Assembly: GCA_934446675.1 (NCBI GenBank)
Contig: CAKSEL010000018.1
Coordinates: 1-37,095, forward strand
Direction of reading: 5' to 3'
Source of the DNA: an uncultured Eubacteriales bacterium
GTDB lineage: Bacteria > Bacillota > Clostridia > Oscillospirales > CAG-382
Length of the DNA: 37,095 nucleotides
Below the pieces are notes generated by a model. That model did not search any database and was not told where the DNA came from. It was given only the letters and a program-made list of their open reading frames with translations. Made by a program: the position numbers and the translations under genes. Of the stretch, positions 7,569 to 15,541 are shown piece by piece. Every line of letters starts with the position of its first letter. Positions within the stretch are counted from its first letter, which is position 1.

Positions 7569-10500
7569 ATGTTAAAAAAAGCAAAAGTTCTGCTGCTACT
7601 TTTTGTCTGTATATCGGCATTGTTTAACGTTATGCAGATAACGGCATTTGCAGAGGGTAATGCGGCAAGCGTTACTTTCGGCGAAAGCACGGAGTATTAT
7701 GCCACGATAGACGCGGCGTGGGAGGCGGCTGTCGCTTTGGATACTGCCGCAGAAAACAAAGCAACGATTAAGCTGCTTGATGACTGTACGGCAGAAAATA
7801 CGCTGACGAATACAGAGGATTATCTGGTTTTGGACACAAACGGAAAGACTTTGACCACACCGGATGCCATTGCGCAAACAAATGACGTGCTTTGCGGTAT
7901 CGGCTCGGAGGGCGGCAGCCTTGAGATAACCGGAAACGGAATAATAACCGGACTTTCAAGCGGCAGCTTCGCCAGAGCAATTATACTGATAACCGGCGGA
8001 GATGTTTATGCGAACGGCGTTACAGTTCATAATACCGGAAAAACCGGCAGCATTTCGGTTCTCGTAAACGGCGGCAGTTTCCACCTTTTGGACGGTTATC
8101 TCCTCACAGCCAGCGAGTACGCATTGGATGCCGAGAAAGGTAATGTTTATCTTTACTCCGGAAAAATTGAGAGTACCGGTCGTCTTGCAGCGTCTTTCAA
8201 CTATGTTTCTTTGGATATTCAAATATGTTACAGTGACAAACCGCTGTACTTTGTGGATAACGACGCGGACAACTGGGCTTTAATATCCAGTACGCTGAAA
8301 GTACATTTGGCGGATAATCTCATAATGGATCTTGAGTACAGCGATAACCCGGACGGCTCGGATTCAAAAACATTAAAAAATGTTACGGAGATCGACACGA
8401 CAGCGAACACGGATAGAAACTATCTTAAAATTCAGACTTACAAGAAATCCTGCCTGTTCAGCACAAGTGTTTACACCGGACTTTTAACAAAAGTAAAGAA
8501 AGACGGTATTACAGAATACGGTGCGGACGAATTTACCGCCGTGCATTTTGTGGATTTGGAGGATTATGACCTGACCGGTATATCCTACTCGGATTATTCC
8601 GCAAACAGCGACGGCAGCGTAAAGGCATGGGTTGACGGTACAGAGCTGTACATCGGCGGCTACGGAAGAATTATAGCCGGAGACAGCCTTGCATATGCAT
8701 TTAATTACGGCAGAAAAATTGACAGAATAACCGGACTTGAAATGCTGAACACATCGAATGTCACTGATATGAAACAGATGTTTGCTGACTGCGGTTATAA
8801 TTCTCAGGTGTTTACACTTGATCTCGGAAATAACTTTGATACATCAAATGTTACCGATATGCAGTATATGTTCTGGAGATGCGGCAACGATTGTCAGGTA
8901 TTTACACTTGATCTGGGTGATAATTTTGACACTTCAAACGTTACCAATATGAAATGTATGTTCTACTACTGCGGCTATAAAACCACGGAAATGACGCTTG
9001 ACCTTGGTGATAGATTTGACACGTCAAAAGTTACTGACATGAGTGATATGTTTTCCCACTGTGGCAATTATTCCACGGTATTCACGCTGAATTTGGGAGA
9101 TAATTTTGACACATCAAATGTTACTGACATGAGTTATATGTTTTCTTACTGCGGTTATAAGTCTCAGGTGTTCACACTTGATTTAGGTGATAAGTTCGAT
9201 ACGTCAAATGTTACAAATATGTCGGGTATGTTCTCGGGCTGCGGTCAGAATTCCACGGTGTTCACACTTGATCTGGGAGATAAGTTCAATACGTCAAATG
9301 TTACTGATATGTCGGGTATGTTCTCGGGCTGCGGTCAGTATTGTCCGGTATTTACACTTGATTTGGGAGATATGTTCGACACATACAATGTTACCAATAT
9401 GTCAGAGATGTTTTATTTCTGCGGCTATAAGTCCACGGAAATGACACTTGACCTCGGAGATAAATTTGATACGTCAAATGTTACTGATATGAGCAAAATG
9501 TTCTGGATGTGCGGTTATACTTCCACGGCATTTACACTTGATTTTAAAGATAAGTTTGACACTTCAAATGTTATCAATATGAGCGGAATGTTAAGATACT
9601 GCGGCAAAAAAAGCAGCGCATTTACAACCCTTGATCTGAGCACGTTTACTTTGAATGAAAACACATGCCTTGATAATTTTGCAGATAATATGCCGGCAAC
9701 CACTTTAATCTTCGGCGAAGGCTGGGCGAATGCTGCACTTCCGTCCGGCGCTTTTTATGCAGACAAACAAACTGCTACCGAGGTTGTCGGCGCGACTCCC
9801 AATCTGATAGTTTATGACTGGGCAGGCGACAACAGGGCAGTCAGCGGACTTGAAACCAAAAGTTATGTCATAACGGCAAAAGCTGAAACAGGCGGTACTG
9901 TTTCCGGCGGCGGAGAAGTAACAGAGGGCGAAAGCATAACTCTCACCGCAACGGCAAACGACGGCTACACCTTTGACGGCTGGTACGACGGCGAAACAAA
10001 GGTGTGCGACACGGCGGAATTTACAGTCGGCAATGTAACCGCGGACAAAACCTACACGGCGAAGTTTACGAAAAATCAGGTTGAAGAACCCGATACCGAA
10101 TTTGATTTTACAACAATAAGGACTCTCCGCGCAAAGGATATATACGTTGACCATAAAGCAAAGACCATTGCAATGACGGCGGACGGAAACGTAAAAAATA
10201 TCGCCGTTTTCCATGATCAGTCAGTTGTAATACCCGGCGGAACAATAAAGCTTGCCGATGCAAAGGACGCGTCGGTAAAGCAGAACCCCGGAAGTTTTTA
10301 CATTATAAACAATGCAGGAACGGCTGCAGTGACGGTTGATGTTACCGTCGGCGAAGTGACAAAGCAATACACTCTTTCCGTCAATTTCAATGAGTTTGTT
10401 GCGGAGAACCTGAGAATGTATCAGAGAAAGTTAGGTTCTACACAGAAGGACATTGTTTACGGAACAGATGCAGGTTACGTTGCCGGAAACGAGATACACA

Positions 10501-11681
10501 TTACACCCGACGCCGGAATCGAGTATATCGGACTTACAAAATATCAGGGAACTCCCGGAAATTACAACGGGGTTATAACGCCTGTCGGAACCTATCCCAC
10601 ATATTCGACGTTTGAGGAATCCACCTCTTCGCAGGAGCCTGTGTTTGTAGACTGGCAGGGCTGTATATTCGTAAAAAGACCGACAGACGGCACAAGCGTG
10701 GAATTTGACGTAAATTATACAATCGGCACACAAACGAGCGTATATAAAGTAATCGTTGATTTTACGCAGGAAACGGAATTTGCATTTTCAACCGTTCGCA
10801 GCGTGCGTGCAAAAAATATTTCCGCAAACCATTCTGCAAAGACAATTACGATGGATTCAGACGGCAGAGTTTCCAATATTGCCGTTTATAAATACCAGCT
10901 CGGAGAGCAGAGCAATATGCAGATAACTCTCGCGGATAAATTGAGTGCCGATGTAACTCAGAATGACGGAAGCTTTTATATAAATAATACCGGAGACGGT
11001 ACGGCATCCGTTGTTGTGGACGTAAATATCGGCGGTATAACAAAGCAGTATACGCTTACCGTTAATTTTGAGGACGGATTTGATTTTACCGGCATACGTA
11101 CTCTTAGAACCAAGAATATAACCGTTGATCATGAGACAAGAACCATTACTCTTGATTCCGACGGTGCGGTTTCAAATATTGCGGTGTACAAAGCACAGAA
11201 TGATATTATAAAAGACGGCAGCATTGTTCTTTCGGACGCTCTGAGTGCAAGTGTTGTGCAGAATGAGGGAAGCTTCTACATTAAAGATGACGGAACAGGC
11301 TCTGCGTCGGTTGCGGCCGATGTCACAATAGGTAAGGTTACAAAGCAATATACGCTGAAAGTAAATTTTGCCGACGGATTTGATTTTGATAGTATCCGCG
11401 CATTGAGAGCTTCGGAAATTGTGACAGATCACGATGCGCAAACGATCACAATTACTGCGTCCAAGGGTGCAAAAAATGTAGCTTTGTATATGTCTCAGAC
11501 CGGCGTTATAGACAGCGGAAGGCTGACTTTGACAGACGAGATGGATTCCAAGGTTCAAAGAAATCCCGGAAGCTACTATATCGTTAAACAGACAGACAAC
11601 GGCGAATCAAAAGTTTCGGCGGATATTACAATAGGCGGAAAAACCAAGACCTATGAAATAACGGTTTTGTTTGCCGATTAA
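7569..11681 (+). CDS. Secreted DUF285-repeat (BspA-like) surface protein with C-terminal beta repeats
   Basis: This is a 1370-residue exported protein. A signal peptide (LLLLFVCISALF region, likely cut after AFA, about residue 29) precedes a Gly/Ser-rich stretch (to about 270) with beta-helix-like character. Residues about 395-694 are ten 30-residue units of the DUF285/BspA leucine-rich type, each close to FDTSNVTDMSYMF plus a Cys-Gly turn and TLDLGDK. An InlB B-repeat-like domain follows (about 765-836: GGTVSGGGEVTEGESITL, YTFDGWYDGETK). Five related domains of about 100 residues then run to the end, each starting FDF..IRTLRAK-like and ending KQYTLTVNF-like. No LPXTG, SLH or C-terminal membrane anchor is visible. 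The ATG at 7569 has TGAGGT 8 bases upstream; an upstream in-frame ATG overlaps rmlB. Such proteins are usually adhesins. Its place inside a glycosylation gene string suggests it could be an acceptor, which is inference. Confidence 0.9.
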   Translation: MLKKAKVLLLLFVCISALFNVMQITAFAEGNAASVTFGESTEYYATIDAAWEAAVALDTAAENKATIKLLDDCTAENTLTNTEDYLVLDTNGKTLTTPDAIAQTNDVLCGIGSEGGSLEITGNGIITGLSSGSFARAIILITGGDVYANGVTVHNTGKTGSISVLVNGGSFHLLDGYLLTASEYALDAEKGNVYLYSGKIESTGRLAASFNYVSLDIQICYSDKPLYFVDNDADNWALISSTLKVHLADNLIMDLEYSDNPDGSDSKTLKNVTEIDTTANTDRNYLKIQTYKKSCLFSTSVYTGLLTKVKKDGITEYGADEFTAVHFVDLEDYDLTGISYSDYSANSDGSVKAWVDGTELYIGGYGRIIAGDSLAYAFNYGRKIDRITGLEMLNTSNVTDMKQMFADCGYNSQVFTLDLGNNFDTSNVTDMQYMFWRCGNDCQVFTLDLGDNFDTSNVTNMKCMFYYCGYKTTEMTLDLGDRFDTSKVTDMSDMFSHCGNYSTVFTLNLGDNFDTSNVTDMSYMFSYCGYKSQVFTLDLGDKFDTSNVTNMSGMFSGCGQNSTVFTLDLGDKFNTSNVTDMSGMFSGCGQYCPVFTLDLGDMFDTYNVTNMSEMFYFCGYKSTEMTLDLGDKFDTSNVTDMSKMFWMCGYTSTAFTLDFKDKFDTSNVINMSGMLRYCGKKSSAFTTLDLSTFTLNENTCLDNFADNMPATTLIFGEGWANAALPSGAFYADKQTATEVVGATPNLIVYDWAGDNRAVSGLETKSYVITAKAETGGTVSGGGEVTEGESITLTATANDGYTFDGWYDGETKVCDTAEFTVGNVTADKTYTAKFTKNQVEEPDTEFDFTTIRTLRAKDIYVDHKAKTIAMTADGNVKNIAVFHDQSVVIPGGTIKLADAKDASVKQNPGSFYIINNAGTAAVTVDVTVGEVTKQYTLSVNFNEFVAENLRMYQRKLGSTQKDIVYGTDAGYVAGNEIHITPDAGIEYIGLTKYQGTPGNYNGVITPVGTYPTYSTFEESTSSQEPVFVDWQGCIFVKRPTDGTSVEFDVNYTIGTQTSVYKVIVDFTQETEFAFSTVRSVRAKNISANHSAKTITMDSDGRVSNIAVYKYQLGEQSNMQITLADKLSADVTQNDGSFYINNTGDGTASVVVDVNIGGITKQYTLTVNFEDGFDFTGIRTLRTKNITVDHETRTITLDSDGAVSNIAVYKAQNDIIKDGSIVLSDALSASVVQNEGSFYIKDDGTGSASVAADVTIGKVTKQYTLKVNFADGFDFDSIRALRASEIVTDHDAQTITITASKGAKNVALYMSQTGVIDSGRLTLTDEMDSKVQRNPGSYYIVKQTDNGESKVSADITIGGKTKTYEITVLFAD
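8751..9650 (+). repeat. Ten tandem 90-bp units encoding DUF285 repeats
   Basis: The codons for TSNVT(D/N)M recur at 8751, 8841, 8931, 9021, 9111, 9201, 9291, 9381, 9471 and 9561, exactly 90 bases apart with no insertion or deletion. Bases 9217-9248 are identical to 9307-9338, which points to recent duplication or gene conversion between units 6 and 7. Unit 4 has SKVT and unit 10 SNVI in place of SNVT. Confidence 0.95.
10779..11678 (+). repeat. Three exact 300-bp tandem units encoding C-terminal beta domains
   Basis: Units begin at 10779, 11079 and 11379, each encoding 100 residues from F(A/D)F to the end of an NFEDG/NFADG/LFAD-like strand. A related unit starts at 10101 (about 98 residues) and a divergent, longer one at 10395. 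The pattern is a domain array grown by duplication with strict length conservation. Confidence 0.85.
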
Positions 11682-11690
11682 GAAACGTAT

Positions 11691-11717
11691 GCGGCACTTC
11701 CTTAACCGGGGTGCCGC
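11691..11717 (+). terminator. Intra-operon hairpin after the surface-protein gene
   Basis: GCGGCAC (11691-11697) and GTGCCGC (11711-11717) form a perfect 7-bp stem with a 13-base loop, followed by the weak T-rich TGATTTTGATTAT. It lies in the 65-base gap before the cadherin-like gene. It could be a leaky terminator or an mRNA-stabilising hairpin that lets the abundant surface protein be made in excess of the enzymes downstream. Confidence 0.5.
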
Positions 11718-11746
11718 TGATTTTGATTATAACGGGGTGACAGATT

Positions 11747-12844
11747 ATGCGTAAATTTTCTTTCTATATAATGCTGTTCGCGGCAAGCGTGCTGCTTTTC
11801 ACAAATGTCAATGCAGAGTCTGTCTCTCTGCTTAAAGACCTTGATGTTACCAACGGCTTTATGATTCAGTTTGATAAAGATACGTTCTTCTATACCGTGG
11901 AGCTTGATGAGGGAGAAAACCTGCCGCAGATCATTGCGGTGCCGAAAAGCGAGGAATGCAGCGTCAGAATTGAAGGCGACGGACAGAAAGTATATCCCGG
12001 CACGGAGCAGACCGTTACCGTGTCCGTAAGCGATACAAAAGGCAATTTTGCAACGTATACACTGAAGATATATGCAAAAGGCGAAAAAGGCGGACTTGAA
12101 TTTCTGCGGTGCTTAAACGGAACCATGTCGCCGCAATTCCGTGATTCGGCGAGAAATTTTTATATTATTCTGCCGAATGAATGTACATACGCAGAGCTTG
12201 ATATAAGAACCATAGATAAAAATGCAAAAGTAGAAGTTATCGGAAACCAAAACCTTGCCGAGGGAAAACGCAAAAGAGCCGTTATGACCGTGACCGACTC
12301 CGACGGCGTTCGGTATGAATATGCACTTTATATTTACCGCGAGGCTAAGGTGGATTCCAATGTAAACCGTTCGTTTCTGCTGTCCGGCATTCAGATAAAT
12401 AACGGTCTTTTCCCGATCGATTTTGAACAAACAAAAGGATATTACAGAATAGGCGTTTCAAAAAAGCAGCAAAAGCTGTCAGTCAAGGCTTCGGCGGAGG
12501 AAAGAAACAATATAGTTGAGATTTCGGGCACCGATGTTGTAACAGACGCAGAACATAACATAATGATAATAACTGTAAGCGATCCCGATGACGAAACTCT
12601 CGGAAAGAGCATATATGTGCTTGATTTTTACCGTAAATCATATATGACTACGCCTGTGTACAGCGATTTTCAGATGACGGTGCTTGTTGCGGCTTCCGTA
12701 TTCTTTACGGCGTTGGTTATTGTTGTTATATACGTGTTTATTTGTGCGAAAAAGAAAAGAGCGGCAGACGAGATAGGTGATGAGCAGAAAACGCAAAAAG
12801 ATGTAATTACGTTGCCGGAAAAGGATCTGTCGGGAAGGTGTTAG
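11747..12844 (+). CDS. Membrane-anchored protein with cadherin-like beta-sandwich domains
   Basis: The 365-residue protein has an N-terminal signal peptide (about 1-23), three repeated beta-sandwich domains of the cadherin-like type (PF12733 pattern), one transmembrane helix (about 306-330, VLVAASVFFTALVIVV) and a charged cytoplasmic tail of about 35 residues. The domain pattern is visible in the recurring core 'F.P.F......Y.I.L' then 'V.GN..L..G....MTVTDSDG...YYLYIYR', seen at about 30-110, 120-200 and 215-295. The start ATG 11747 has GGGGTGA 6 bases upstream. It lies between the surface protein and the glycosyltransferase genes. It could be a cell-wall-facing scaffold or docking protein for the glycosylation machinery or the adhesin; no enzyme motif is seen. 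Confidence 0.75.
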   Translation: MRKFSFYIMLFAASVLLFTNVNAESVSLLKDLDVTNGFMIQFDKDTFFYTVELDEGENLPQIIAVPKSEECSVRIEGDGQKVYPGTEQTVTVSVSDTKGNFATYTLKIYAKGEKGGLEFLRCLNGTMSPQFRDSARNFYIILPNECTYAELDIRTIDKNAKVEVIGNQNLAEGKRKRAVMTVTDSDGVRYEYALYIYREAKVDSNVNRSFLLSGIQINNGLFPIDFEQTKGYYRIGVSKKQQKLSVKASAEERNNIVEISGTDVVTDAEHNIMIITVSDPDDETLGKSIYVLDFYRKSYMTTPVYSDFQMTVLVAASVFFTALVIVVIYVFICAKKKRAADEIGDEQKTQKDVITLPEKDLSGRC

Positions 12845-12848
12845 GCAT

Positions 12849-14576
12849 ATGGATTTAACGTCAAAAAAGAGAAAAGTCCTTCTTTTTGCATTTTCGCTTT
12901 TGCTTAATACCGTGCTGTTTTTGCTGAGCTTTGCGTTTTACGGTTCTGCGTTTGCAACAAATGACGATTACAGAATGAGCCTTATCGTTTCCGGAGCATA
13001 TACGGGAGAGCCGGGAAATACGCTTGTGTTTATGAAATATCCGGCTGCATGGGTGTTGTCGGGACTTTATAAAATAACGCCGTCCGTACCGTGGTACGGA
13101 ATTGCCTCGGTACTCTGCATATTGATTCCGGCGAGTATTGTCTGTTATTTTGTTCTTTCGGAATCAAACGGTACGGGAAATATAAAAACCGGATTTGCAA
13201 TATATCTGCTTTTTTATCTTTTTATTGTTCAGAAGCACCTTGTTCTTCCGCAGTTTACACTTACGGCGGCGTTTACGGCGATAGCATGGCTTGTTTTGCT
13301 CTGGTATATGCCGAAAAATAAATTAAGTCCGTTATATCTGCTGTGTACGGGCATTTTCGCGGCAATATCCTTTTCAATACGCATGAAAGTGTTTATGATG
13401 GTGTTTCCTGCGGCGGTGCTTGCGGTTTTAATAAGGCTGATAAACGATAAATTTTCGGATAAAAAATACATATTCAAATATATTGTATCAATGTTTCTGA
13501 CCGCAGCGCTTTGCTTTTGCGTGCAGGCTGCCGATAACAGGAATGTTGATGCGCAGTACAGAGCTTTCAATACCGCGCGCTCTTTGGTTTATGATTTCGG
13601 TGCAATTCCGCCGTATAACGAAAACAAATCTTTTTATGACAGAGCCGGCATAGATGAAACGGTGTTTTACGATATTTCCGCGCGTTATCTTGATCTTGAC
13701 AGCGAAATCACAACCGAGAAAATGCGTTCCGTTGCAAATATAACCAAGTCGCGCCATAACGGTCTGCCGGTTGTTTCAAGGATACTGAAATCCGCTGTTG
13801 AAGTACCGTCGTATTTTTTGCAGTCCGGAGTTCTGTATCAGACGGCATTTGCCGCCGTGCTTCTTGTATACGGCACATTTGTGCTTTGCCAAAATAAAAA
13901 ATACGTCTGCGCAGCGTTTATTCTCTGCACGGCAGCCGGAACGTTTCTTGAAATGACGTATCTATGCTATATATCAAGAGTTATGGACAGATTGACGGAG
14001 GTTATGATTCTGGCAATATCGGTCTGCTGTATGATTGCGCTTGCCGATTCGTTTCAAAAGACGGACACAGAAATTCAAGCGGGAAGTATGCGCATATATA
14101 AGGCTGCTGCAAAAATCTGTATTGCCGTAATTGCGGTTTGTTTAACCGTGTCAAACCAAAAGTCTGTCTGCGGCAAAGCAAAAACACAGCACATGATAAA
14201 TTCAAGGCTTGAGGTTTTGAATTTGCTTGCGGCAAACGATGAGGAAACTTTCTATTTTTATGACGCCTATGATTTTATAGCAGCCTCGTCCGATACATTT
14301 GCCGTATACGACGGAACGGTAAATACCGATTCGCTCGGAAACTGGTATATAAATTCCGAAGATTATTTCAGGCGAAACGCAAAATACGGAATAAGAAATT
14401 CCGTTGACGGACTGATCGATCCCAATAAAAACATTTACTATGCGGCGATCGGGAACCTGAAAAACGGAATTACACTGACCATGAAAGAACGCTATAATAT
14501 GGAACCCGTTATTATAAGAACAATACCCTATGAAAACAATAACATTTATATCTGCACATTTATTCCGTGTAACTGA
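12849..14576 (+). CDS. Polytopic membrane glycosyltransferase, GtrII/GT-C-like
   Basis: This 575-residue integral membrane protein has about ten or eleven hydrophobic helices over residues 10-440 and a C-terminal soluble part (about 440-575). In the first extracytoplasmic loop, just after the first helix, is ATNDDYRMSLIVSGAYTG, with D39-D40 placed as in GT-C enzymes that use polyprenyl-phosphate sugars (the acidic pair of GtrII-like and ArnT-like proteins). It is followed by KYPAAWVLSGLYKITPSVPWYG, which resembles GtrII-type proteins in Firmicutes. The expected role is transfer of a sugar from polyprenyl phosphate to an outside acceptor. GGAAGGTG lies 8 bases upstream of ATG 12849, and the gap to the previous gene is 4 bases. 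Acceptor unknown. The GT-C call rests on topology and motif position, not on a search. Confidence 0.7.
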   Translation: MDLTSKKRKVLLFAFSLLLNTVLFLLSFAFYGSAFATNDDYRMSLIVSGAYTGEPGNTLVFMKYPAAWVLSGLYKITPSVPWYGIASVLCILIPASIVCYFVLSESNGTGNIKTGFAIYLLFYLFIVQKHLVLPQFTLTAAFTAIAWLVLLWYMPKNKLSPLYLLCTGIFAAISFSIRMKVFMMVFPAAVLAVLIRLINDKFSDKKYIFKYIVSMFLTAALCFCVQAADNRNVDAQYRAFNTARSLVYDFGAIPPYNENKSFYDRAGIDETVFYDISARYLDLDSEITTEKMRSVANITKSRHNGLPVVSRILKSAVEVPSYFLQSGVLYQTAFAAVLLVYGTFVLCQNKKYVCAAFILCTAAGTFLEMTYLCYISRVMDRLTEVMILAISVCCMIALADSFQKTDTEIQAGSMRIYKAAAKICIAVIAVCLTVSNQKSVCGKAKTQHMINSRLEVLNLLAANDEETFYFYDAYDFIAASSDTFAVYDGTVNTDSLGNWYINSEDYFRRNAKYGIRNSVDGLIDPNKNIYYAAIGNLKNGITLTMKERYNMEPVIIRTIPYENNNIYICTFIPCN

Positions 14577-14590
14577 AGGAGCTGCAAACC

Positions 14591-15541
14591 ATGAATGAAT
14601 ATAAAATTTCGGTCGTAATACCTTGCTATTTCGCCGAAAAAACAATCGCTGAAGTTGTAGAGAAAACTGCGGCGGAACTTGAAAACTACTGCGATTATGA
14701 GTTTGTCCTGGTAAACGACGGCTCTGATGACGCAACTTATTCCGAAATCAGAAAACTTGCCGTAAGATACGACTGTGTTATAGGCGTTGATCTTGCAAAA
14801 AACTGCGGTCAGCATAATGCGATACTTGCCGGAATGAAATATGCAAGCGGAGATTATATACTCGGCATGGACGACGATTTTCAGACGCACCCGTCGCAGA
14901 TAAAAAAACTCATCGCCAAACTGAATGAGGGTTATGACATCGTTTACGGCAGATTTCCGAAACGCCATCACGGATTTTTCCGAAACCTCATGAGTGCTCT
15001 CAGTCATATTTCGGTGTGCTATCTTCTGGATAAACCCAAAGACCTTAAAGCATGTCCCATGTATATAATACGCCGGTTTGTGCGCAATGAAATAATCAAA
15101 AGCCAGAGCAGTTTTTCAAATTTGCAGGGACTGTTTCTGCGCACTTCTTCAAAAATAGCCAATGCGGATATAGAGCATTTTGACAGACGCTGCGGAAAAA
15201 GCGGATATAACTTAAAAAAACTGATACATTTGTGGACGTCGCTGCTCAATTACTCATTGAAACCGGTGCGGCTGATACTGAAATCGGGGATAGCCGTTTT
15301 TGCAGTATCGCTTATCTGCCTGTTGATTGCCTGTATTTCGGGAAGCGGATTTGAGTATAAACTCTATGCCGAAACAGGTGTGTTTTCGGGGCTTATACTG
15401 TCGGCTGTCGGAATTGTCGGCGAATACGTTATGAGAATGTTTATGACTCTGACAAAAGAACCGCAGTATATCGTAAGACAGGATACCTTGACTGGAGATG
15501 TAATATATGAAAAAGAAACTGCTGGTATTGGGTGCAGGTAA
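14591..15541 (+). CDS. GT2 polyprenyl-phosphate glycosyltransferase (GtrB/ArnC-like)
   Basis: The 316-residue protein starts with the GT2 fold: ISVVIPCYFAEKTI, the nucleotide-binding VNDGSDD (41-47), DLAKNCGQHNAILAG (67-81) and the metal-binding MDDDFQTHP (93-101). Two transmembrane helices near residues 237-256 and 265-287 close the protein, the layout of DPM1/GtrB/ArnC enzymes that transfer a sugar from a nucleotide to polyprenyl phosphate on the cytoplasmic face. GAAGGAG overlaps the previous stop codon. The last 35 bases overlap the next gene in another frame. Its partners in the cluster (small EamA proteins and the GT-C enzyme) make up a complete load-flip-transfer set. The likely donor is the dTDP-amino sugar made by RmlA, RmlB and the WecE-type enzyme (inference). 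Confidence 0.9.
   Translation: MNEYKISVVIPCYFAEKTIAEVVEKTAAELENYCDYEFVLVNDGSDDATYSEIRKLAVRYDCVIGVDLAKNCGQHNAILAGMKYASGDYILGMDDDFQTHPSQIKKLIAKLNEGYDIVYGRFPKRHHGFFRNLMSALSHISVCYLLDKPKDLKACPMYIIRRFVRNEIIKSQSSFSNLQGLFLRTSSKIANADIEHFDRRCGKSGYNLKKLIHLWTSLLNYSLKPVRLILKSGIAVFAVSLICLLIACISGSGFEYKLYAETGVFSGLILSAVGIVGEYVMRMFMTLTKEPQYIVRQDTLTGDVIYEKETAGIGCR

Noticed and set aside
8751..9580. Repeated Asn-Val-Thr in the DUF285 units as N-glycosylation sites
   Set aside because: NVT is part of the general DUF285 consensus, the bacterial sequon needs Asp/Glu at -2 (here Thr), and no PglB-like enzyme is encoded.
8751..9650. Regular 90-bp repeats that could suggest a CRISPR array or satellite DNA
   Set aside because: The repeats are one continuous reading frame of DUF285 units with no spacers, so they are protein repeats.
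9705..10214. 169-codon minus-strand frame under the surface protein
   Set aside because: Composition is that of an antisense shadow, and the + strand signal peptide and repeats explain this region.
15507..15541. 35-base overlap of the GT2 and fusion genes as a frameshift or sequencing error
   Set aside because: Both frames have complete family endings and beginnings, and the downstream start has a good ribosome binding site.
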